From: an uncultured Burkholderiales bacterium
Lineage (GTDB): Bacteria; Pseudomonadota; Gammaproteobacteria; Burkholderiales; Burkholderiaceae_C
Reading direction: 5' to 3'
DNA: 64,000 nucleotides
Assembly: GCA_903822825.1 (NCBI GenBank)
Contig: CAIJQQ010000012.1
Coordinates: forward strand, 1-64,000
The position numbers and the translations under genes are program-made. The notes beneath the pieces were generated by a model, which was not told where the DNA came from, did no database searches, and worked only from the letters and a program-made list of their open reading frames with translations. Below are positions 8,555 through 18,327 of the stretch, in pieces. Numbering within the stretch: position 1 is the stretch's first letter; every line of letters begins with the position of its first letter.

Positions 8555-10006
8555 TCATTTTGTCGGCTGGATCAGCACATATTGCGCTGTTGCCCCCCTG
8601 CGAATCAGCAGGCTCACCGGGCGTAATTTGTCCACCCGCGTCATGATGGACTCGAAATCTTTTGCCGACAGGACCTCTTGATTGGCAATGGCCAGGATCA
8701 CATCCCCCTCCCGCAAGCCCACTCGCGTGGCCGGTTCTGCCGCAGATTCGACCCGCACACCGCCACGAACGCGCAATTCCTTCTTCTGCGCATCGCTCAA
8801 ATCGACCACGGTCAGACCCAAATGCTCGCCGGTCGCCGGTGTGGCTTTTTTGTCTGTGCTGCGCTGGGCTATGGGTTTCTCAGCTTCAACTTCTGCCACT
8901 GTGATGTTCAACTCCTTGTTCGATCCTCTGCGAAACACAGTCAGGCCCACACGAGTGCCTGGCTTGGTGTTGCCCACCATGCGTTGCAAGTCGGCGGCTT
9001 TTTCAAGCACCTTGCCATCAAAACGCAAGATGATGTCGCCTGCCTCCAGGCCTGCTTTGTCAGCGGGTGAGCTTTCTTCGACGCCGCGCACCAGTACCCC
9101 TTGCGCTTTGCCCAAGCCCAGCGACTCGGCCACTTCTTTGGTGACCAGGTCGATTTGCACACCGATGCGGCCTCGGCTGACGCGCCCGCTGGTGCGCAAT
9201 TGGTCACTCACTCGAATGGCCTCATCCATGGGAATGGCGAAGGCAATGCCCATGTAACCCCCCGAGCGCGAATAAATCTGGCTGTTGATGCCGACCACTT
9301 CACCGCGCATGTTGATCAGCGGGCCGCCCGAATTGCCGGGGTTGATGGCCACATCGGTCTGAATGAACGGAAGATAGTCTCCCGTATCGCGTTGTTTGGC
9401 ACTCACGATGCCCGCAGTGACAGAGTTTTCCAGGCCAAAAGGCGAACCAATCGCCATGACCCATTCGCCAACCTTCAGTCGACCCACATCACCCACCTTC
9501 ACCGCGGGCAAGCCCGTGGCCGCGATCTTGACCACCGCCACATCGGTGCGCTTGTCTGCGCCAACGATCTTGGCCTTGAATTCACGTTTGTCGGTCAAAG
9601 TGACCAGCACTTCATCTGCGCCTTCCACAACGTGGGCATTGGTCATGATGAAGCCGTCTGAAGTCAACACAAAGCCCGACCCCTGTCCCTTGGGCTGAGA
9701 CTCTTCGGACTGAGGCCGGTTCTGACGAGGTGACTGGCGTGGCGCGTTAGGCATGGGCATGCCGAAAAAACGCTTGAACAACTCTTGCATCTCCTCGTCC
9801 GAGCCCTGTCCGGGCGCGGCTGCACGCACTTTCTCAGTGGTGCGGATGTTCACGACCGATGGGCCCACCTGCTCCACCAGTTCGGTGAAATCTGGCAGAC
9901 CTCGAACGGCTGCAGCTTGCGCTAGGGCGGGTGGCACCATCAGCGCACTGGTGGCCAAGCCCAGCATCAAGGCTGCAGTGATTTTTTGGGTTGTCTTTGA
10001 AAGCAC
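8555..10006 (-). CDS. mucD: periplasmic Do-like serine protease (MucD/DegP family)
   Basis: This trypsin-like protease and chaperone degrades misfolded proteins in the periplasm. The 483-residue precursor has a signal peptide (about 1-30, ending ALAQ), the catalytic triad His125 (TNAHVV), Asp155 (TDVAVVK) and Ser226 (GNSGGPL), and two PDZ domains (about 275-360 and 395-475). The start is GTG, supported by a near-perfect AAGGAGG five bases before it. In relatives mucD normally follows rpoE-rseA-rseB; here those genes are missing upstream and a short hypothetical gene and fabF come next. DegQ would be an equally valid family name. Confidence 0.95.
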   Translation of the reverse strand: MLSKTTQKITAALMLGLATSALMVPPALAQAAAVRGLPDFTELVEQVGPSVVNIRTTEKVRAAAPGQGSDEEMQELFKRFFGMPMPNAPRQSPRQNRPQSEESQPKGQGSGFVLTSDGFIMTNAHVVEGADEVLVTLTDKREFKAKIVGADKRTDVAVVKIAATGLPAVKVGDVGRLKVGEWVMAIGSPFGLENSVTAGIVSAKQRDTGDYLPFIQTDVAINPGNSGGPLINMRGEVVGINSQIYSRSGGYMGIAFAIPMDEAIRVSDQLRTSGRVSRGRIGVQIDLVTKEVAESLGLGKAQGVLVRGVEESSPADKAGLEAGDIILRFDGKVLEKAADLQRMVGNTKPGTRVGLTVFRRGSNKELNITVAEVEAEKPIAQRSTDKKATPATGEHLGLTVVDLSDAQKKELRVRGGVRVESAAEPATRVGLREGDVILAIANQEVLSAKDFESIMTRVDKLRPVSLLIRRGATAQYVLIQPTK

Positions 10007-10064
10007 TCAGTCCTCCTTGTTTTCCAACTTCCAACTTCAAGAAATAAAGGCGTTCCGCACAAGA

Positions 10065-10526
10065 TCATGTCATGCGCACCTCAGCCGCTGGGCGCGAATA
10101 TACCGCGCAACGAAAACCGTGCCAGCGTGAGGGCATGTCTGAACTGTGCAAGCAGGCGAATTGAAACAGCGATGGTTGGCGGGGGCGTCTTAAGGAACGC
10201 AGTGAGACCACCATGAAGGAGCCGCCATCGAGCGTCAACGCCAATTCAACCGGCCCACCATGACCCTCTTGAGTTTCGCAGTGCCAAGCTTCACCGTCCC
10301 AAGCCAGTTCGCCTTCTTGAAAGAATTCTCTCGGTGTCCACCGGGCAGCGCAAACCGATGCTGTCAACCAGCCCCCCAATGCCCAGGCACACTTGGATGC
10401 AGATGCGTCAGCCCAAACCAGCCAGACCGCCAAAGCACAAATGGTCAAAGCCGCCAGCGCAAAGGCCAGCGGTGGACCCCAAACAAAACGCCCCACCGGG
10501 AAAACCACAGGTGGGGCGTTGTGCAT
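10065..10526 (-). CDS. membrane protein of unknown function next to fabF
   Basis: The 153-residue product has two adjacent hydrophobic helices at about residues 16-35 and 43-60, followed by a soluble part that looks like a small beta-rich domain (PREFFQEGELAWDGEAWHCE). I recall similar short proteins beginning with an APPV-x-PVGR segment between fabF and rpoE in related genera, but function is unknown. It lies 24 bases behind fabF in the same direction. Codons 3-14 overlap a hairpin resembling an intrinsic terminator, so its expression may be low or limited by read-through from fabF. Confidence 0.65.
   Translation of the reverse strand: MHNAPPVVFPVGRFVWGPPLAFALAALTICALAVWLVWADASASKCAWALGGWLTASVCAARWTPREFFQEGELAWDGEAWHCETQEGHGGPVELALTLDGGSFMVVSLRSLRRPRQPSLFQFACLHSSDMPSRWHGFRCAVYSRPAAEVRMT
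10481..10520 (-). terminator. terminator-like hairpin after fabF
   Basis: On the minus strand an 11-base perfect stem (AACGCCCCACC with GGTGGGGCGTT) with a 12-base loop ends in TT-G-TTT. It lies about 30 bases past the fabF stop codon but inside the first codons of the next gene. The T-run is short and interrupted, so termination may be partial. Confidence 0.55.
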
Positions 10527-10550
10527 GGCGGGAACCTGACCTCGGGGTCG

Positions 10551-11795
10551 TCAGATGCGTTTGAACACCAGAGAGCCGTTGGTGCCGCCGAAACCGAAGT
10601 TATTTTTCAGAGCCACTTCGATTTTCATGTCGCGTGCCGTGTTGGCACAGTAGTCCAGATCGCACTCGGGGTCGGGATTGGCCAAATTGATGGTGGGCGG
10701 CACCTTTTGATGGTGCAACGCCAGCACAGTGAACACGCTCTCGATCCCGCCCGCCCCACCCAAGAGGTGTCCGGTCATGGACTTGGTGGAACTGACCACG
10801 GTCTTGTAGGCGTGGTCACCCAAAGCCGCTTTGATGGCATTGGTTTCATTGATGTCACCCAAGGGGGTCGATGTGCCGTGGGCGTTCAGATAATCGATCT
10901 GATCGGCATTGACACCCGCATTGCGCATGGCGTTGATCATGGCGCGACGTGGGCCGTCCATGCTGGGCGCGGTCATGTGACCGGCGTCAGCGCTCATGCC
11001 ATACCCACCCAATTCAGCGTAAATTTTGGCGCCACGGGCTTTGGCGTGTTCGTACTCTTCGAGCACCATCACGCCAGCGCCTTCACCCAGCACAAAACCG
11101 TCGCGGTCTTTGTCCCAAGGACGCGATGCAGCCGCAGGGTCGTCGTTGCGGGTCGACAAGGCGCGCATGGCGGCAAAACCACCCACACCCAGTGGTGACA
11201 CGCAAGCTTCCGAGCCCCCGGCGACCATCACATCCGCATCACCGTATTCGATCAAACGACCGGCTTCGCCAATGCTGTGCAAACCTGTGGTGCAGGCGGT
11301 CACAACGGCCAAATTAGGCCCTTTGAAACCACCACGCATAGACACATGCCCCGAGATCATGTTGATGATCGAGGCAGGCACAAAAAACGGAGAGATGCGA
11401 CGTGCACCGCGCGCCGTGTACTCGGTGTGCGTGTCTTCGATCAGCGGTAGGCCGCCAATGCCCGAACCAATCACCACACCCGTGCGGCAGGCCTCTTCTT
11501 CACTCAATGCTTCACCAGTGGGCAACCCAGCATCTTGGATGGCTTGGGCTGCGGCAGCGATGCCAAAGTGAATGAAGCGGTCCATTGTCCGCGCCTCTTT
11601 GGCGCTGATGTAGGACTCGAGATCAAAATTTTTGACTTCGCCCGCAAACCGGCAGGCGATGGCAGAAGCATCAAAACGTGTGATCGGGCCAATGCCGGAT
11701 TGACCGGCAATCAGGTTGGACCATGCATCCGACACCGTGTTGCCCACGGGGCTGATGCATCCCAAACCCGTGACAACAACGCGGCGCCGGGTCAT
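10551..11795 (-). CDS. fabF: beta-ketoacyl-ACP synthase II (FabF)
   Basis: FabF elongates acyl-ACP by condensation with malonyl-ACP in type II fatty acid synthesis. The thiolase-fold protein of 414 residues has the Cys-His-His triad: Cys168 in VTACTTG, a His in [11 protein letters not shown] and a His in [11 protein letters not shown]. Typical length is 410-415. It follows acpP after 6 bases and closes the fab operon. Confidence 0.98.
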   Translation of the reverse strand: MTRRRVVVTGLGCISPVGNTVSDAWSNLIAGQSGIGPITRFDASAIACRFAGEVKNFDLESYISAKEARTMDRFIHFGIAAAAQAIQDAGLPTGEALSEEEACRTGVVIGSGIGGLPLIEDTHTEYTARGARRISPFFVPASIINMISGHVSMRGGFKGPNLAVVTACTTGLHSIGEAGRLIEYGDADVMVAGGSEACVSPLGVGGFAAMRALSTRNDDPAAASRPWDKDRDGFVLGEGAGVMVLEEYEHAKARGAKIYAELGGYGMSADAGHMTAPSMDGPRRAMINAMRNAGVNADQIDYLNAHGTSTPLGDINETNAIKAALGDHAYKTVVSSTKSMTGHLLGGAGGIESVFTVLALHHQKVPPTINLANPDPECDLDYCANTARDMKIEVALKNNFGFGGTNGSLVFKRI

Positions 11796-11801
11796 CGTCG
11801 A

Positions 11802-12047
<246 letters not shown>

Positions 12048-12100
12048 CTAAGGGTTGTGAAAAATGGAGATTTTACCTGTACGGAAGGGGTTTCCGAAAA

Positions 12101-12844
12101 TCAGGCCATGAACATGCCACCATTGACATGCAATTCTTGCCCGGTGACATAGCCGGCATGCGTTCCGGCCAAATAGGCCACGGCATGCGCGATGTCATCG
12201 GGTTGGCCCAGATGGCCCAGAGGAATCTGGCCCAGCAAGGCTTTTTGTTGTTCTTCGGGCAAGCTGGCGGTCATGTCGGTTTCGATGAAACCAGGAGCCA
12301 CGCAGTTGACCGTGATGCCACGGCTGCCCAGTTCGCGGGCCAACGCACGGGTCATGCCCGCGACACCCGCCTTGGCAGCGGCGTAATTGGCTTGACCTGG
12401 GTTGCCGGAGGCACCCACCACGCTGGTGATGCTGATGATGCGGCCATAGCGCTGCTTCATCATGGGGCGCATCACGGCGCGGCTCATGCGAAACACCGCC
12501 TTGAGGTTGGTGTCGAGCACCGCGTCCCAATCGTCGTCCTTCATGCGCATGGCCAAAGTGTCGCGGGTGATGCCGGCATTGTTGACCAGCACTTGCAAGC
12601 CGCCGTGCTCTTTGACGATGGTGTCGATCAGCGCTGCGCCAGCGTCGGCGTCGTTCACGTTCAAGTTGGCGCCCCGACTGCCAGGGAAAGCCGACAAGGC
12701 ATGGCTGATCTTGGCCGCACCCTCATCGCTGGTGGCAGTGCCAATCACCACAAAGCCCTGTTGGGCCAGATGCAGAGCAATCGATGCACCGATGCCGCGC
12801 GAAGCGCCCGTGACCAGTGCAATTTGTTGTTGTGCTTCGCTCAT
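12101..12844 (-). CDS. fabG: 3-oxoacyl-ACP reductase FabG
   Basis: FabG reduces 3-oxoacyl-ACP with NADPH. The 247-residue short-chain dehydrogenase has the Rossmann nucleotide motif TGASRGIG (about 14-21), NNAG near residue 88, the catalytic Ser in SITSVVGASG and the YxxxK pair in YAAAKAG. The start ATG overlaps the fabD stop codon (ATGA). A gap of about 60 bases separates it from acpP. Confidence 0.98.
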   Translation of the reverse strand: MSEAQQQIALVTGASRGIGASIALHLAQQGFVVIGTATSDEGAAKISHALSAFPGSRGANLNVNDADAGAALIDTIVKEHGGLQVLVNNAGITRDTLAMRMKDDDWDAVLDTNLKAVFRMSRAVMRPMMKQRYGRIISITSVVGASGNPGQANYAAAKAGVAGMTRALARELGSRGITVNCVAPGFIETDMTASLPEEQQKALLGQIPLGHLGQPDDIAHAVAYLAGTHAGYVTGQELHVNGGMFMA

Positions 12845-13791
12845 GCCAGGATTCCTTTCACTTCAGACAAAGTAGTAGGGTCGTACAGCGCCACACCGTT
12901 CAATTCAGCGTCGATGCGCTTGGTCATGCCCGCCAGCACCTTGCCGGGGCCGCATTCGACCAGGGTACTCACGCCACGGGCCTTGATGGCCTGCACGCAC
13001 TCGACCCAGCGCACAGGTCCAAAGGCCTGGCGGTACAGCGCATCGCGGATGCGGTCGGCATCGGTTTCGATGGCCACATCGATGTTGTTGAGCACCGGAA
13101 TTTGCGGCGCACCCAAAATCAGCTCAGCGAGCTTTTCGCGCAGTTTTTCTGCGGCGGGCTTCATCAGGCTCGAGTGGAACGGCGCTGACACGGGCAAGAT
13201 CAGCGCGCGCTTGGCGCCCATGCCCTTGAGCACTTCGCAGGCTTTGTCCACGGCGGCTTTGCTGCCGGCAATCACGGTTTGCGCCGCGTCGTTGAAATTC
13301 GCTGCTTCCACCACTTCTGGGCTGCCTGCCGGGAAAGTGGCTTGTGCTTGTTGGCAACCGGCGATGACTTGGTTCGAGGCCAAACCCAAAATGGCGGCCA
13401 TGGCCCCGACGCCCACAGGCACCGCCTCTTGCATGGCTGCCGCGCGAAGGCGCACCAAGGGCGCGGCTTGCGCCAGTGTCAACACACCCGAAGCCACCAG
13501 GGCGCTGTACTCACCCAATGAATGTCCAGCCACCACCGATGGCTTGGCGCCGCCTTCGGCCAGCCAAGCGCGGTAAGCTGCCACGGCCGACACCAGCATC
13601 ACCGGTTGGGTGTTGGTGGTCATGGCCAGCGCTTCTTTGGGGCCACCGTGGATCAGCTGGGCCAAGTCTTCGCTCAAGGCGTCAGAGGCTTCTTGGAGGG
13701 TTTCGAGCACCACGGGGTGGTCACCCCAGGCGTCCAGCATGCCCACCGATTGGGAGCCTTGGCCGGGAAAAACAAAAGCAAATGAGGTCAT
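12841..13791 (-). CDS. fabD: malonyl-CoA:ACP transacylase FabD
   Basis: FabD transfers the malonyl group from CoA to ACP, supplying the extender unit for FabH and FabF. The 316-residue protein begins with FVFPGQGSQ, has the nucleophile motif GHSLGEYSAL (Ser near residue 93) and the later catalytic His in PVSAPFHSSLM. The ATG before TSFAF is used; two codons upstream there is only a TTG. It is coupled to fabG by a 4-base overlap and separated from fabH by about 80 bases. Confidence 0.97.
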   Translation of the reverse strand: MTSFAFVFPGQGSQSVGMLDAWGDHPVVLETLQEASDALSEDLAQLIHGGPKEALAMTTNTQPVMLVSAVAAYRAWLAEGGAKPSVVAGHSLGEYSALVASGVLTLAQAAPLVRLRAAAMQEAVPVGVGAMAAILGLASNQVIAGCQQAQATFPAGSPEVVEAANFNDAAQTVIAGSKAAVDKACEVLKGMGAKRALILPVSAPFHSSLMKPAAEKLREKLAELILGAPQIPVLNNIDVAIETDADRIRDALYRQAFGPVRWVECVQAIKARGVSTLVECGPGKVLAGMTKRIDAELNGVALYDPTTLSEVKGILA

Positions 13792-13870
13792 GTGCAAATG
13801 GGGTCTCTGGAAAGAATACGGGTGAGCGTGCTGCGCATCACTGACCCGAGCCTGTCAAATCAAAAGCGAA

Positions 13871-14848
13871 TCAATAACGCAAGAGCACCGAGCCCCAAGT
13901 GAAGCCACCACCCACGCCTTCGAGCATGAGGGTCTGGCCACGCTGTATGCGCCCGTCGCGCACGGCGGTGTCGAGTGCCAGCGGAATCGAGGCGGCAGAA
14001 GTGTTGCCGTGCTGATCCACCGTCACCACCACCTTGTCAGCGCTCATCTTGAGTTTCTTGGCCGTACTTTGCATGATGCGGATGTTGGCCTGATGCGGGA
14101 TCAACCAGTCGATGTCTGCATCACTCATATTGGCCTTGGCCAGGCTGGCGCGAGCGGTGTCTTCGAGCACACCGACGGCCAACTTGAAAACCGCTTGCCC
14201 ATCCATTTTGAGCACAGGGTCGCCCAAAATGCCGCCTCGGTTGACGTGCCCTGGCACACACAAAATGTCTTTGTATTTGCCGTCCGCATGCAAATCGGTG
14301 GCCAAAATACCGGGCTGTTCAGACGCTTCGAGCACGACAGCGCCAGCCCCGTCACCAAACAACACGCAGGTCGTGCGGTCTTTGAAATCAAGAATACGGC
14401 TGAAAATTTCTGCACCGATCACCAATGCGCGCTTGGCAGATCCCGACTGGATCATCGAGTCTGCGATCGTCAGCGCATAAATAAAACCGCTGCACACGGC
14501 CTGCACGTCAAACGCCGGACAGCCTGCGGTGCCCAAATTGTGTTGAACCATGGTCGCGACCGACGGAAACACCATGTCGGGGGTCGATGTGGCCACAATG
14601 ATCAGGTCAAGGTCGTCGGCAGAGATGCCAGCAGCGGTCAGCGCCTTGCGCGCGGCTTCGGTTGCCAGATCGCTGCTGCCTTGGGCATCAGACGCAAAAT
14701 GACGGGCACGGATACCCGTGCGTTCGACGATCCATTCGTCAGAAGTTTCAACGCCTTGCTGCGCCAGTTCGGCCGCCAGGTCGGCATTGGTCAGGCGATT
14801 TTCTGGCAAGTAACTGCCAGTGCCCAAAATTCGGGAGTAAATTCTCAT
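13871..14848 (-). CDS. fabH: beta-ketoacyl-ACP synthase III (FabH)
   Basis: FabH starts fatty acid synthesis by condensing acetyl-CoA (or another short acyl-CoA) with malonyl-ACP. The 325-residue sequence has the catalytic Cys119 in VQAVCSGF, His in IPHQANIRI and Asn in HGNTSAAS, plus the C-terminal GGGFTWGS motif. Its ATG overlaps the plsX stop codon (ATGA). Position between plsX and fabD is the usual one. Confidence 0.98.
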   Translation of the reverse strand: MRIYSRILGTGSYLPENRLTNADLAAELAQQGVETSDEWIVERTGIRARHFASDAQGSSDLATEAARKALTAAGISADDLDLIIVATSTPDMVFPSVATMVQHNLGTAGCPAFDVQAVCSGFIYALTIADSMIQSGSAKRALVIGAEIFSRILDFKDRTTCVLFGDGAGAVVLEASEQPGILATDLHADGKYKDILCVPGHVNRGGILGDPVLKMDGQAVFKLAVGVLEDTARASLAKANMSDADIDWLIPHQANIRIMQSTAKKLKMSADKVVVTVDQHGNTSAASIPLALDTAVRDGRIQRGQTLMLEGVGGGFTWGSVLLRY

Positions 14849-15906
14849 ACAGAGTTGACCTGTTCTGCCCGCTCGCCCAGCGAACCCCTCAACAAGGGGG
14901 CGGCATGCGCGATGCGTTCACGAACGCGGTCCAGCAATTGATTTCGGCTTGCATCATAAGCCCGGGCCAAGGCCGTCTCGAAAGCGATCTCGTCGGCCGA
15001 ACCGTGGCTCTTGAACACCAAGCCGCGCAAACCCAAAAGGGCTGCGCCGTTGTACCGACGGTGGTCTACCCGATTTTTAAATGCAGATAGCACCGGATAA
15101 GCGAAAAAAGCGGCTATTTTGGTGAAGATGCTTCGTGAAAATTCAGCTTTGAGGAACCCCACAACCATGCTGGCGAGGCCTTCGCTGGCTTTCAAAGCCA
15201 CGTTGCCAACAAACCCGTCACACACCACGATGTCGACTGTGCCTTTGAAGATGTCGTTGCCCTCCACGTTGCCGTGGAAGTTCAAATCGCCCGAACTGGC
15301 TGCAGATCGCAACAATTCCCCGGCTTTTTTGATGATTTCATTGCCCTTGATGGCTTCTTCGCCAATATTGAGCAAGCCCACCGATGGCTGATCCTTGTTT
15401 TGCAGGACCGACACCAAAGCAGAGCCCATGACTGCAAACTGCAACAAATGCTCTGGCGTGCAGTCCACATTGGCCCCCAAGTCGAGCATGGTGGTGCCCC
15501 CCCCCTTGAAGTTAGGCATCTGTCCTGCGATGGCCGGGCGATCTATGCCGTCCATGGTTTTGAGCACATAACGGGCAATGGCCATCAAAGCCCCCGTATT
15601 GCCCGCAGACACGGCTGCGCCAGCCTTGCCGTCGCGAACCAACTCGATGGCCACCCGCATGGACGAGTCTTTTTTCTTGCGCAGCGCCACGTCGAGCGGA
15701 TCATCCATCTCGACCACTTCAGAGGCCGCCACCACCTCGGCACGAGGGTCCGTAAAACCGGTCAATGCTTCAGAACGGCCGACCAACAATAGGCGCGCAT
15801 CGGGATGGGTGGACAAGAAACGACGGCAGGCCGCGAGTGTGACGCGAGGACCGTGGTCCCCGCCCATGCAATCGACAGCAACAGTGATCGGAGTGGGGGG
15901 GGTCAT
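14845..15906 (-). CDS. plsX: phosphate acyltransferase PlsX
   Basis: PlsX converts acyl-ACP to acyl-phosphate, the donor used by PlsY for glycerol-3-phosphate acylation, and so links fatty acid and phospholipid synthesis. The 353-residue protein opens with the family motif [11 protein letters not shown] near residues 8-18 and contains GALMAIARY and the later [11 protein letters not shown] segment. The open frame reaches nine codons further upstream, but the ATG before [11 protein letters not shown] fits family alignments. A hairpin lies between it and rpmF. Confidence 0.96.
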   Translation of the reverse strand: MTPPTPITVAVDCMGGDHGPRVTLAACRRFLSTHPDARLLLVGRSEALTGFTDPRAEVVAASEVVEMDDPLDVALRKKKDSSMRVAIELVRDGKAGAAVSAGNTGALMAIARYVLKTMDGIDRPAIAGQMPNFKGGGTTMLDLGANVDCTPEHLLQFAVMGSALVSVLQNKDQPSVGLLNIGEEAIKGNEIIKKAGELLRSAASSGDLNFHGNVEGNDIFKGTVDIVVCDGFVGNVALKASEGLASMVVGFLKAEFSRSIFTKIAAFFAYPVLSAFKNRVDHRRYNGAALLGLRGLVFKSHGSADEIAFETALARAYDASRNQLLDRVRERIAHAAPLLRGSLGERAEQVNSV

Positions 15907-15950
15907 GGAATCCTTGGGCTTAAAACCGGACAAGACAAAACAAAAGCCAC

Positions 15951-15991
15951 AAATACAAAAGCCCGATGCTACTTAAAAAGTAGCGCCGGGC
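15951..15991 (-). terminator. intrinsic terminator or attenuator between rpmF and plsX
   Basis: On the minus strand two 14-base arms pair (GCCCG..GCTACTT with AAGTAGC..CGGGC) with one symmetric 2x2 internal mismatch and a 3-base loop, followed by TTTTGTATTT. It can lower plsX-fab expression relative to the ribosomal protein gene rpmF upstream. Confidence 0.6.
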
Positions 15992-16018
15992 CCGTGCAGG
16001 CTTGAGGGCTGGTGCCGA

Positions 16019-16201
16019 TCAGGCTTCGGATTTGTTTTTCAGCACTTGGCGGCCGCGGTAAAAACCGTTGGGGCTGATGTGGTGACGCAGGTGGGTTTCA
16101 CCGGTGGTGGGCTCCACTGCAATGCCCGGCACATTCAGGGCATTGTGCGAACGGTGCATACCGCGCTTGGAAGGCGATTTTTTGTTTTGTTGAACAGCCA
16201 T
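16019..16201 (-). CDS. rpmF: 50S ribosomal protein L32
   Basis: L32 is a small basic protein of the large ribosomal subunit. The 60 residues start with [15 protein letters not shown], typical of L32, and continue with the SHNAL and [11 protein letters not shown] segments. The zinc-binding cysteines found in some L32 forms are absent. It lies between the DUF177 gene and plsX, the standard order. Confidence 0.97.
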   Translation of the reverse strand: MAVQQNKKSPSKRGMHRSHNALNVPGIAVEPTTGETHLRHHISPNGFYRGRQVLKNKSEA

Positions 16202-16352
16202 GGTGGCTCCTTGAAAGCGGTGACGCCGCGCTTTTTAGAAAAAGGGACGCAGCTTCTGATTGATGACAGGATCGCCAGGATAAAAGGCATCCACAAGCGA
16301 AGCCACAGATTATAGCCTAAGCCGAGGGCCAAGCACGCCCAAAGAGAGGCAT

Positions 16353-16898
16353 TCAGGAAGTGGGCGGCTTTTTGAGATTGGCCAAAGCCGCAAAAGGATT
16401 CGGCCGCTCTTGGGCAGCTTCCACAGCTGGGTCGCTGAACGACAAGGTCACTTCTTCTGGGCAGACCACGTGGCGCGGCACCAGCGGTAAAGCCATGAGC
16501 AGCTCGTCCTCAACCAAAGCCAAAGCATCAAAGTCGCGGCTGAGCACCAAAATATCCTCTTCGGCCTCATCGTCCAATGCAGCAGCGGTGGCTTCGTCGG
16601 AGACAAATCGGAAAGACCGCTCGGCGAACACCTCGCTCAGCACGGGTTTGAGGCATCGCTGGCACTGCATGGGCAGCCCCAGTTCAGCCTCCAGATCGAG
16701 CCAGGTTTCATCGCCAGCACCCGAAATCGGCTCCGTGCGGCCATGCAACCGCCAGCGAACAGGGCTGGACTCCAGACCCGCAAACTGTTCCTGACTCAAA
16801 CGAGACCAGTCGGCCAGCGGCGAAACACCGCTCAGCTCGCCTGAGCCCTGGGCAAAGGCTTTGATGTCCAGATGTGATGGCGTGAATTTTTTCTCCAT
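16353..16898 (-). CDS. DUF177 (YceD) family protein
   Basis: The 181-residue protein belongs to the YceD/DUF177 family, which sits upstream of rpmF in most bacteria; a role in 23S rRNA maturation or accumulation has been reported for plant and bacterial members. Visible marks are the CQRCLKP motif near residue 98 and the late HVVCPEE segment, separated by an acidic stretch. It is divergent from maf with 25 bases between the start codons. The gap to rpmF is about 150 bases and holds no gene. Confidence 0.9.
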   Translation of the reverse strand: MEKKFTPSHLDIKAFAQGSGELSGVSPLADWSRLSQEQFAGLESSPVRWRLHGRTEPISGAGDETWLDLEAELGLPMQCQRCLKPVLSEVFAERSFRFVSDEATAAALDDEAEEDILVLSRDFDALALVEDELLMALPLVPRHVVCPEEVTLSFSDPAVEAAQERPNPFAALANLKKPPTS

Positions 16899-16923
16899 CC
16901 AGCGAGTGTAAGAGAATCACCCC

Positions 16924-17529
16924 ATGACCGAGAACGCCTCCTCCCCTTTCCAACGCACCGTGGTGTTGGGCTCCACCTCCCGTTACAGGCGCGAGCTGCT
17001 GTCACGCCTGAATTTGCCTTTTGAAATGGCCGCCCCGGATGTGGATGAAAGCCCGCACGCAGGCGAATCCCCGCGGGATTTGGCGCTTCGCCTGGCGCTG
17101 GCCAAGGCCCATGCCGTGGCCCAGCGCTTTCCGCAAGCGGTGGTGATCGGCTCTGACCAGGTCGCCGACCTGGGGGGGCAGCCTTTGGGAAAACCGGGCG
17201 AGCACAGTCGCGCCGTGCAGCAGCTGCGCCAAATGCGCGGTCAAGTGGTGGTGTTCCAGACCGCTCTGGCCGTGGTCTGCTTGGCCACCGGCTTCGAACA
17301 GGTCGACATCGCGTCCGTCAAAGTGCTGTTTCGTGACCTGAGTGACAGCGAGATTGAAAACTACCTGCAAGCCGAAAAGCCGTATGACTGCGCTGGCAGC
17401 GCCAAAAGCGAGGGCCTGGGCATTGCTCTGCTCGAATCCATCGAGAACGATGACCCAACAGCCCTGGTGGGCTTGCCCCTGATCCGCACCGCCCGCATGC
17501 TGCGCGCTGCTGGAGTGAAACTGCTGTGA
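16924..17529 (+). CDS. maf: Maf family nucleotide pyrophosphatase
   Basis: Maf proteins hydrolyse non-canonical or modified nucleoside triphosphates. The 201 residues show VVLGSTSRYRRELL at the start, APDVDE, and the GSDQVA motif near residue 76 with the catalytic acidic residue. The sequence around the substrate pocket is nearer the YceF type (m7GTP pyrophosphatase) than the dTTP/UTP type, but this is inferred from general likeness only. It is divergent from the DUF177 gene, as yceF is next to yceD in E. coli. It overlaps the next gene by 4 bases. Confidence 0.93.
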   Translation: MTENASSPFQRTVVLGSTSRYRRELLSRLNLPFEMAAPDVDESPHAGESPRDLALRLALAKAHAVAQRFPQAVVIGSDQVADLGGQPLGKPGEHSRAVQQLRQMRGQVVVFQTALAVVCLATGFEQVDIASVKVLFRDLSDSEIENYLQAEKPYDCAGSAKSEGLGIALLESIENDDPTALVGLPLIRTARMLRAAGVKLL

Positions 17530-18317
17530 ACGCCCCTGCCCGCTCACCGCTTGGCCGCCTTTTTCTGGTGCCCACCCCATTGGACTTTGGCTGCGCCGAG
17601 CAAGCCCCGATTCAGGACACCCTGCCAGAGGCCACGCTGCGCTGCGCCAGTAGCCTGCAGAACTGGATCACCGAAAACGCCAAATCGACGCGCGCCTTTC
17701 TCAAACGTGTGGGCGAAGTCCATGCTTTGGGCACACCCATCCAAGCACAACTGATCACCGAGCTGCCCCGCGAGGTCCACAAAAAGGGGGACCACCATGT
17801 GTCCACAGCACAAGGCGGCTTTGATGCACGCCCCTTGCTGGCCGCAGCGCTGCAAGGACATGACATCGGGCTGGTGAGCGAAGCGGGCATGCCCACCGTG
17901 GCCGACCCGGGCAGCTCGGTGGTCCGCGCTGCACACGATTTGGGTGTGGAGGTCGTCCCTCTGGTCGGGCCCGTGTCACTGCTGCTGGCCTTGGCGGCCA
18001 GCGGCCTGAATGGGCAGAAATTTGCTTTTGTGGGCTACCTGCCCCAAGACGCTGCGGAACGCGCGGCGCGGCTCAAGCAACTGGAGGCTCTGGCGCAAAA
18101 AACCGGACAGACCCAGCTGTGGATTGAAACGCCTTACCGCAACGCCGCCATGCTCGGCGGCCTGCTGCAGGCCCTGCAGCCGGGCACTCGGCTGTCGGTG
18201 GCCAGCGGCCTGACCTTGCCCAGCGCCCGGGTGCAAAGCCACACGGTGGCCGCCTGGAAAAAAGGGGTCACCGGACCCAACGGGCAAACGCCAGCGGTGT
18301 ACGCCATCGGCCCCTGA
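17526..18317 (+). CDS. SAM-dependent methylase, RsmI-like (tetrapyrrole methylase fold)
   Basis: The 263-residue protein has the fold of the SAM-dependent tetrapyrrole methylase/RsmI family: a first strand (GRLFLVPTPLDF), the SEAGMPTVADPG motif near residue 118 and PLVGPVSLLLALAASG at about 140-155. RsmI 2'-O-methylates C1402 of 16S rRNA, but this protein lacks the classical GNLGD start of RsmI and carries an insertion, so it looks like the second RsmI-like paralogue of Burkholderiales; its substrate is unknown. The GTG start overlaps the maf stop codon (GTGA), implying coupling with maf. Confidence 0.85.
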   Translation: MNAPARSPLGRLFLVPTPLDFGCAEQAPIQDTLPEATLRCASSLQNWITENAKSTRAFLKRVGEVHALGTPIQAQLITELPREVHKKGDHHVSTAQGGFDARPLLAAALQGHDIGLVSEAGMPTVADPGSSVVRAAHDLGVEVVPLVGPVSLLLALAASGLNGQKFAFVGYLPQDAAERAARLKQLEALAQKTGQTQLWIETPYRNAAMLGGLLQALQPGTRLSVASGLTLPSARVQSHTVAAWKKGVTGPNGQTPAVYAIGP

Positions 18318-18327
18318 GGCCGAGACC

